DNA from: SIG78 sp045635745 | GTDB lineage: Bacteria; Verrucomicrobiota; Lentisphaeria; Victivallales; Victivallaceae | Direction of reading: 5' to 3' | DNA: 64,000 nt | NCBI GenBank assembly: GCA_045635745.1 | Contig: JAZTWG010000048.1 | Span: 62,001 to 126,000, forward strand | In this document: positions 58,714 through 64,000 of the stretch, piece after piece | Layout: each line of letters opens with the position of its first letter | How positions within the stretch are numbered: the stretch's first letter is position 1 | Program-made: the position numbers and the translations under genes | Notes under the pieces: generated by a model | What the model was told of the DNA's origin: nothing | What the model saw: only the letters and a program-made list of their open reading frames with translations | The model's database searches: none

Positions 58714-60999
58714 TTATTTTTTCATACACAGAACGTAACAGTTGCCATCACGCATTTCCACACCTTCGGTAATATGTTCAAAACCGGGAAAAAGCTTATT
58801 CCATGCCAGCAGGCTCTTGAGATAAGCTATCTGCGGACTGTTGGCATTGCCGAAGTTTTCGCCCGACATGAGCATGGGTATCCCCGGAGGATACGGTATG
58901 ATGCTGTTGGCGGAAACCCTGCCGTAGAGGTGTTCAAGCGCCACAAACTCCACATCCTGCGACACGATTTTATTGAATGCCTCGCGCGGAAGCATTTCCG
59001 GAACCGGCAGTGAATTGAATGCCTGATTGAGTTTGGCATTGGGCTGCTCGCTTTTTATATAGTTGAACATGCGGTCGCCAAGTTCGTGCAGCCCCATCAT
59101 GTGATAAGATTCCGGATAATCGCCGACCAGTTCCGGCAGAACTTCGGCCACCGGGGCATTGCAATCATAAAGCTGTTTGAACTTTATCAAAGCATTGAGT
59201 AAAGTACTCCATTTGCCTTTGGTTATACCCATGGAAAAGAGGAACATAAGCTGAAAGTCAGTTGTTCTGGTCGGCACGATCCCCAACCGGTAGAGATAAC
59301 TGGACACCAGCGCGGCCGGAACACCGGAATTTTTGAATTTACCATCTTCGCCCATACCGGGAGCCAGAATACTTACTTTGATCGGGTCAAGCATGACCCA
59401 GTTTTCTTCAAGATCGCTGAATCCGTGCCACGCGGCGCCCGGATCCAACCGCCAGCAGCGTTGATCGGTGCATAAAAGTTCGCGGGGGGCATCGGCAAAC
59501 TCAAAATTGTTGCCGCTGGCATAATCGGTTACTGTTTCAGCATTCCACGGTTTGAAGAACCAGGAGCCGTTTTTGGTGTAATGCCGGTAGAGCCGTGCCA
59601 GAGCCTGCCGGAAATCCACAGCTTCGGCAATTACATCACCAGTCAGAGCCGAGCCGTTGTTTTTCATCATAATGCTGGCTATATCGTTGGATGCGGCAAT
59701 GGCATACAGAGGTGATGTAGTGCTGTGAAGCATATAGGATTGATTGAATATGCGGCTGTCAAAATATCTGCGTCCCTGCCGGAGGTGTATGTAGCTTGAC
59801 TGCGAAAGTGCGGCCAGCAGTTTATGCGTGGAATGAGTGGCAAAAACCGTTGCGCCGGAATGTTTGGAAGCATCGCCGCGCATGGCAAAATAATTTTCGT
59901 AGAGCTTGTTGAATCTGGCGTAAGCATACCACGCTTCATCAAAGTGTACTACATCCACACTTTTGCTCAACTCATTTTCGGTTTTTATGCCGTTGTAGCA
60001 CAAACCGTCGTAGGTACAGTTGGTCAGCACGGCATAGGCGGCGCCTTTGCTGACATCAAAATGCTCGCCTGCAACGCGGATCTTGGCAGTGATGGCTTCA
60101 GCGGTCATTTCGCTGCGCCGCACCGGACCTATAATGCCGTAGCAGTTGCGGCTGGGGATCATGTATACCGGGGTGGCACCGGTCAGGATCAATCCCTGTT
60201 CAATGGATTTATGGCAGTTGCGGTCGCACACCGCCACATGTCCGGCGGTCAGAGTGGCCTGCATAACAGTACGGTTTGATCCGGAAGTCCCGGCCAGAAC
60301 AGAATAAGACACATCAGCGCCGAAAGTCTTTGCTGCCAGTTTTTCACTTTCGGCAAAAGCCCCGGTGTGGTCAAGCAGCGAACCGATGCTCGACCGCTCA
60401 ATACCTGTATCGGTGCGGAAAAGGTTTTCGCCGTAAAAATCGTAAAACTTTTTTCCGGCAGGGCTTTTGGTAAAACCGATCCCGCCCTGATGCCCGGGAG
60501 CTGCCCACGAATATTCGTGCTGCTGCTCATTGTATTGCCAGATAGCTTTCATCAAAGGCGGCAGCAGATTTTTCCGGTAGCGTTCAATAGCGGCAATGAT
60601 GCGCCCGGCAATAAAGTCCGGACTATCCTCGAATATCCAGACCAGTTCGCTGGAAAAATTCATCAGTTCCGGCGAAAAAGTCTCCACGCTGCGTTCCCGG
60701 TCACTGAGCAGAAAAACCGGCACACTGCGCTGATAATGCTTAAGTTTGTTTAACAGTTTCAATGTCTGCGGTTCGTTGGTGCGGTCGGAATCCAGATCGC
60801 TGGCCAGCAGAACCGAATCCAGATCCATATCGTTTATCACCAGCGGCATGGCATCTTTGTACGAATAGGCGCGCATGACAAAAATATGGCGGCTTTTCAG
60901 AGCGCTTTCCAGCCGGTTGAGCTGCATGCGCATGACTTCGCTGTGACGCACAAAGTTATCTTCCACGATCAGCACACGGTAAGTTTGAAGTTCGTTCAT
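58714..60999 (-). CDS. Orn/Lys/Arg decarboxylase, PLP-dependent, with N-terminal wing domain
   Basis: 761 residues from the ATG at 60999, with GAGG eight bases upstream; a GTG three codons earlier is possible. A response-regulator-like wing domain (about 1-130; YRVLIVEDNFVRHSEVM) precedes the fold-type I aminotransferase-like core (about 150-600). The core has LDHTGAFAESEKLAAKTFG, VDVVHFDEAWYAYARFN (cofactor-binding Asp) and ATHSTHKLLAALSQ (Schiff-base Lys near 395), then the C-terminal domain VPEMLPREAF. This is the inducible arginine/lysine/ornithine decarboxylase family; which amino acid is used cannot be told. Three genes' worth of context (antiporter directly upstream) points to acid resistance. 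Confidence 0.9.
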   Translation of the reverse strand: MNELQTYRVLIVEDNFVRHSEVMRMQLNRLESALKSRHIFVMRAYSYKDAMPLVINDMDLDSVLLASDLDSDRTNEPQTLKLLNKLKHYQRSVPVFLLSDRERSVETFSPELMNFSSELVWIFEDSPDFIAGRIIAAIERYRKNLLPPLMKAIWQYNEQQHEYSWAAPGHQGGIGFTKSPAGKKFYDFYGENLFRTDTGIERSSIGSLLDHTGAFAESEKLAAKTFGADVSYSVLAGTSGSNRTVMQATLTAGHVAVCDRNCHKSIEQGLILTGATPVYMIPSRNCYGIIGPVRRSEMTAEAITAKIRVAGEHFDVSKGAAYAVLTNCTYDGLCYNGIKTENELSKSVDVVHFDEAWYAYARFNKLYENYFAMRGDASKHSGATVFATHSTHKLLAALSQSSYIHLRQGRRYFDSRIFNQSYMLHSTTSPLYAIAASNDIASIMMKNNGSALTGDVIAEAVDFRQALARLYRHYTKNGSWFFKPWNAETVTDYASGNNFEFADAPRELLCTDQRCWRLDPGAAWHGFSDLEENWVMLDPIKVSILAPGMGEDGKFKNSGVPAALVSSYLYRLGIVPTRTTDFQLMFLFSMGITKGKWSTLLNALIKFKQLYDCNAPVAEVLPELVGDYPESYHMMGLHELGDRMFNYIKSEQPNAKLNQAFNSLPVPEMLPREAFNKIVSQDVEFVALEHLYGRVSANSIIPYPPGIPMLMSGENFGNANSPQIAYLKSLLAWNKLFPGFEHITEGVEMRDGNCYVLCMKK

Positions 61000-61011
61000 A
61001 ATTTTCACCTC

Positions 61012-62532
61012 TTAAAAATCACTGGATATTGCTTCGGTTTGTTTGGCCCACTTGTGCAAAAGCTGCATTGCTTCGGGATCATGATCTGTCTGCCAGACCA
61101 GCGCAGCCAGAGCGATCGCCACAATGATTATGGCAAAGACCATTTCCCGGACCGTAAAATAAGGCTCCACAGCATCGGTTTTATCCTTAACCTGACGTGC
61201 TTCGTGCCGGGCTTTGCAGAATACAATGATCCCCAGCGCCATGAACCAGAATGCCATTGCCAGATAGTTCAGTCCGGCGGCATAGATCATCCACAAAGCA
61301 TAAATCGTGCCGGCGATACCGCAAAGCATGGCAAACGCTCTGCCGATGGCGGCGGTGACCGGGTATTTATTGGAATTTGCAAATTTCCAGAGATAAGCCG
61401 TACTGGCCAGATAAGGCGGCAGGATCATAACAGCAGTAATCGAAAGCATAGTGTTCCACGCATTGTTGGCAAAAAACACAAAGATCATTGCCAGCTGCAT
61501 AAGACCGCTGGTGACAAAAAGCGATACATCCGGTGCCCCGTGAGCATTTTCGTGAGCAAAAATTTTCGGAAAAGTGCCGTCTTTTGCAGCCTGATAGGGT
61601 ATTTCCACAACCATGATCGTAAATGCCAGCCATGAAGTGAGCAAGGCTACGATAACCCCCAGATTCATTACCCAGCCGCCCCAGGATCCGACAACCGAAC
61701 TGAGGATCGGAGCAGTCGAAGGATTGGCCAGACCGGCCAGCTCATGCTGACTCATACGCCCGAAAGGCAGTACCGAAAGCAGCACATATACCGCCAGACA
61801 AAGTGCAAAACCAATGATCGTTGCTATACCCACGGAGTGCTGATTACGCGCCCGGCCCGAAATAACCACCGCACCTTCAATGCCGATAAAAGCCCAAAGC
61901 GTTACCAGCATGGTGGATTTAACCTGACCAAGCATGGAACCGAGCGGCTTGGCTGCGGCAGAGGAATCATTTGAAAATGCTTCTGTAAACATGCTCCAGC
62001 GGAAAGCAAAAAGCATGATCAATATAAACAGAAAGATCGGCAGCAGTTTGGCAACAGTTCCGATAATGTTGATCGATGCCGCCTGCCGGGTGCCGCGCAA
62101 AACCAGAAAACACATCACCCAGATCACCACCGAACCGCCAATGATCGAATAGATGTTGTTTCCGCCGGTAAAAACGCCCGGAAAAAAGTAATTGAAAGCA
62201 TCCATCAGCAACACGGCATACCCCACATTGCCGAATACGTTGCTCAAGTAGTATGACCATGCCATCTGGAATCCGGCAAATCGTCCGAACCCCAGCCGGG
62301 CATACATGTATATACCTGCAGCAGCATCGGGTCTTACCTCGGAAAGAGTACGGAATGTGTTGGCAAGAAAAAATATCCCCACCCCGGTAATGATCCATGC
62401 CAGCAATACAGCTGTAAGACCGGCGCTCTGTGCCATATTCTGCGGCAAACTGAAAATCCCGCCGCCGATCATGGCGCTGACGACAATGGCAGTGAGTGCC
62501 ATTGCCCCTAATTTCTGATTGTTTTTATTCAT
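61012..62532 (-). CDS. APC-family basic amino acid/polyamine antiporter
   Basis: 506 residues, inner membrane, 12-13 predicted helices. The N-terminal IVVSAMIGGGIFSLPQNMA is the usual APC motif with the G-S/G-G binding segment of helix 1. WAFIGIEGAVVISGRARN (helix 6) and the charged loop KARHEARQVKDKTDAVEP near the C-terminus fit ArcD/AdiC-like arginine:ornithine or arginine:agmatine exchangers. Overlapping signals: its stop lies 12 bases before the decarboxylase ATG, so both are made from one message. The pair would exchange a basic amino acid for its amine, consuming a cytoplasmic proton per cycle. AAGGAGG precedes the start and a hairpin lies just upstream of it. Confidence 0.9.
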   Translation of the reverse strand: MNKNNQKLGAMALTAIVVSAMIGGGIFSLPQNMAQSAGLTAVLLAWIITGVGIFFLANTFRTLSEVRPDAAAGIYMYARLGFGRFAGFQMAWSYYLSNVFGNVGYAVLLMDAFNYFFPGVFTGGNNIYSIIGGSVVIWVMCFLVLRGTRQAASINIIGTVAKLLPIFLFILIMLFAFRWSMFTEAFSNDSSAAAKPLGSMLGQVKSTMLVTLWAFIGIEGAVVISGRARNQHSVGIATIIGFALCLAVYVLLSVLPFGRMSQHELAGLANPSTAPILSSVVGSWGGWVMNLGVIVALLTSWLAFTIMVVEIPYQAAKDGTFPKIFAHENAHGAPDVSLFVTSGLMQLAMIFVFFANNAWNTMLSITAVMILPPYLASTAYLWKFANSNKYPVTAAIGRAFAMLCGIAGTIYALWMIYAAGLNYLAMAFWFMALGIIVFCKARHEARQVKDKTDAVEPYFTVREMVFAIIIVAIALAALVWQTDHDPEAMQLLHKWAKQTEAISSDF

Positions 62533-62541
62533 TTGTTCCTC

Positions 62542-62578
62542 CTTGTGTTAAGGTCTGAAACATAGACTTTAACGCAAG
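62542..62578 (-). promoter_or_regulatory. Leader hairpin next to the ribosome site of the antiporter gene
   Basis: On the minus strand 15-base arms pair at 13 of 15 positions around a 7-base loop. The 3' arm ends in ACAAG, whose last bases run into the AAGGAGG ribosome site. Such a structure could hide or expose the site; a regulatory role is inferred. Confidence 0.5.
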
Positions 62579-62610
62579 GGGAATTGTTCTAAAAAACCAT
62601 TGTCAGCAGC

Positions 62611-62655
62611 AGGTATATGACGGCAATACATTGTCCGCATGGCCGTTATATACCT
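62611..62655. repeat. Long inverted repeat between the esterase and antiporter genes
   Basis: Fourteen-base arms (AGGTATATGACGGC and GCCGTTATATACCT, one mismatch) around a 17-base loop, 30 bases past the stop of the esterase gene at 62685. A second interleaved pair, CCGCATGG/CCATGCGG, overlaps it. It may end the esterase transcript, though the T run on the minus strand comes only after another 14 bases. Confidence 0.6.
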
Positions 62656-62684
62656 GTTGACCGCCCATGCGGCCCAACACTATT

Positions 62685-64000
62685 TTACCTGTTGCTTAAA
62701 GCAATTGCTTCGATTGCCGCATTGCCTTTGGGATTATAGCTGAAATGGCCCATATCGGGAATGCCGGTGATGGTCTTTTCTCTGGCAGGACAGGCGTTGA
62801 ACGCCGCAAAAACATGCGCTGCGTGAAAATCAAACAAACCAACTGAAATATGTATCGGGCAATTTATGCGCCGCATGAAAAATGCTCCGTCGATATAGTC
62901 AAACTTTTTGGCGATACCGGTAACATCTTTTTTCTGATAATACGCACTTCTATAAGGATTGGGCCATGCGGATTCAACATTTTTCCGGAGCATGAATTCG
63001 GCACTGCCGACCATGGCGGGGATGCTGGGTGCCGCCAGCGTTACATTTTTATCCAGAGCCGCGGCGGCAAGAGTCTGTATACCGCCCTGACTGCCGCCGG
63101 TAACCACAAGATCCTTGCCGTTCCACTCCGGCAGAGTGCGGACATATTCCAACGCCCGCACGGCCCGCAAAAACATGTAACAGAACATTTCGTAAAGTTT
63201 TCCGGCTCCCTGTTTGTAAGGATTGCGGGTTTTATCAGCAGTTATATCCGCGTAATACTTTTGCGGTTTGCCGTTGGGTATACCGTGGGCATTTACATCG
63301 AATACAATGTACCCGGGCCGGATATTGGCAGTTGCCGAACGCACCCCTGCTCCGTGATACTGAACCACAGCCGGATATTTGCGGGATTTATCTTTGGGAA
63401 TGGTTATGATACCGGAAACCGGAGCGGGACCGGCGCAGGCGATTTTCATATCATAGATCTCATAATCTTTATTGAGCGCAACTGTTTTTCCATAAGGTAA
63501 TTTTTCCAGCACTTTGAGCGGAGTTCCGGCCAGTTCCGATTTTTTGGCATCCCAGAATTTATCGAAGTCGGCCGGCTCCTGCCGCATAATACGCTGTTTA
63601 TCCGGATCGGCAAAAAATCCGATGCCGGAATTGCCCTTATAGTATCCGCTGCTGCGGGAATTTTTAAAATTGAATCTGGTGTGGGGATTTGCCGGATCAA
63701 ACAGCGCACAGCGTATATACGCGCGGCCGGGTTCTGTCATGGTTATATCTACTGAAAAAAGTTCATCGGCTGAAGTTTTGACCAAATGCGCCCCCTTGCC
63801 ATCCTGCCACACAGTTGTATGCAGCATCAGCGAGTTGTCCAACGCTTTGCCGTCTTTGAAAGCCTGAGCGGTAAGGGTAACTTTTTCGCCGCACTTGACA
63901 ATGCCGTCTTCTCCGGCAGTGGATGTTACTTTGAGCTCGTAGACCGCAAACAGCGCTGCCGGTGTCAACACGGCAAGCAGAGTCGATAAATATTTTTTCA
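62685..64000 (-). CDS. Secreted AXE1-type acetyl-xylan esterase, start codon cut by window edge
   Basis: The last two bases of the window are the TG of an ATG whose A lies just outside, giving 438 residues with signal MKKYLSTLLAVLTPAALFA. An Ig-like N-terminal domain (about 20-135) precedes an AXE1 alpha/beta hydrolase: FDKFWDAKKSEL (family opening), PAVVQYHGAGVRS (oxyanion region), VTGGSQGGIQTLAAAAL (nucleophile Ser), SVGLFDFHAAH (Asp candidate) and IPDMGHFSYNP (His). In the Asp segment the usual C-P-P after D is replaced by HAA. It would remove acetyl groups from glycans outside the cytoplasm. Starting at an internal GTG at 63971 would break the signal peptide, so I reject that. Confidence 0.88.
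   Translation of the reverse strand, partial: KKYLSTLLAVLTPAALFAVYELKVTSTAGEDGIVKCGEKVTLTAQAFKDGKALDNSLMLHTTVWQDGKGAHLVKTSADELFSVDITMTEPGRAYIRCALFDPANPHTRFNFKNSRSSGYYKGNSGIGFFADPDKQRIMRQEPADFDKFWDAKKSELAGTPLKVLEKLPYGKTVALNKDYEIYDMKIACAGPAPVSGIITIPKDKSRKYPAVVQYHGAGVRSATANIRPGYIVFDVNAHGIPNGKPQKYYADITADKTRNPYKQGAGKLYEMFCYMFLRAVRALEYVRTLPEWNGKDLVVTGGSQGGIQTLAAAALDKNVTLAAPSIPAMVGSAEFMLRKNVESAWPNPYRSAYYQKKDVTGIAKKFDYIDGAFFMRRINCPIHISVGLFDFHAAHVFAAFNACPAREKTITGIPDMGHFSYNPKGNAAIEAIALSNR

Noticed and set aside
1..64000. rRNA, tmRNA, RNase P, SRP RNA and known riboswitches
   Set aside because: I looked for their hallmark sequences by eye on both strands and saw none; only one tRNA is supported.

Overview
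The window looks like a chromosomal segment of a polysaccharide-degrading member of the Planctomycetota-Verrucomicrobiota-Lentisphaerota group, most likely an uncultured Lentisphaeria/Victivallales-type gut bacterium (inference). The grounds are three pseudopilin-like proteins starting with an FTLIELLVV segment, many secreted carbohydrate-active proteins without any SusC/SusD pair, several xylose-isomerase-like TIM barrels and Gfo/Idh/MocA oxidoreductases, ceramidase-like proteins, and a small RRM protein. There is no rRNA, CRISPR array, intact transposase or phage gene. One tRNA (Gln, anticodon CTG) is present.

Layout. 1-6196 (minus): two LamG + CBM9-like enzyme cassettes, apparently duplicated, separated by a secreted propeller-like protein. 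6278-8398 (minus): an oxidoreductase/TIM-barrel isomerase pair closed by a good terminator. 8434-10138 (minus): two pseudopilins whose 5' ends are near-identical and contain palindromes. 10314-18292 (minus): a DegT-type aminotransferase, three paralogous ceramidase-like lipoproteins and two overlapping TIM-barrel isomerases, with a divergent AraC regulator at 18490. 19437-24977 (minus): Na+/H+-antiporter-like protein, coiled-coil/TPR envelope protein, HflX. 25151-28663: amidohydrolase + oxidoreductase (plus), then D-lyxose-isomerase-like protein + class II aldolase (minus). 28929-33995 (plus): GH63-like glycosidase, MATE exporter, acetyl-esterase. 34057-36254: SGNH esterase, tRNA-Gln, a hairpin cluster and a decayed Fic gene. 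36404-50861 (minus): an eleven-gene carbohydrate operon with its own transporter and ROK-like regulator. 51171-57654: GNAT protein, rpsU, primary-type sigma factor, mfd, RRM protein. 57655-58713: gene-free, ending in a dense array of perfect hairpins. 58714-62532 (minus): basic amino acid decarboxylase + antiporter. 62685-64000: secreted acetyl-xylan-esterase-like protein, whose start codon is cut by the window edge.

How it fits together. The accessory parts look like loci for opening up complex glycans: surface or secreted binding proteins, glycosidases and deacetylating esterases outside; MFS or antiporter uptake; then isomerases, oxidoreductases and an aldolase inside. The most unusual theme is the repeated translational coupling of ceramidase-like (amidohydrolase-fold) proteins with xylose-isomerase-like TIM barrels, once beside a sugar aminotransferase. 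This suggests processing of an N-acylated sugar or cyclitol, with the substrate unknown. Housekeeping genes (hflX, rpoD, rpsU, mfd) are embedded between these loci. Many promoters can be read as TTGxxx - 16 nt - TATAAT-like elements, and several strong bidirectional terminators separate convergent genes.
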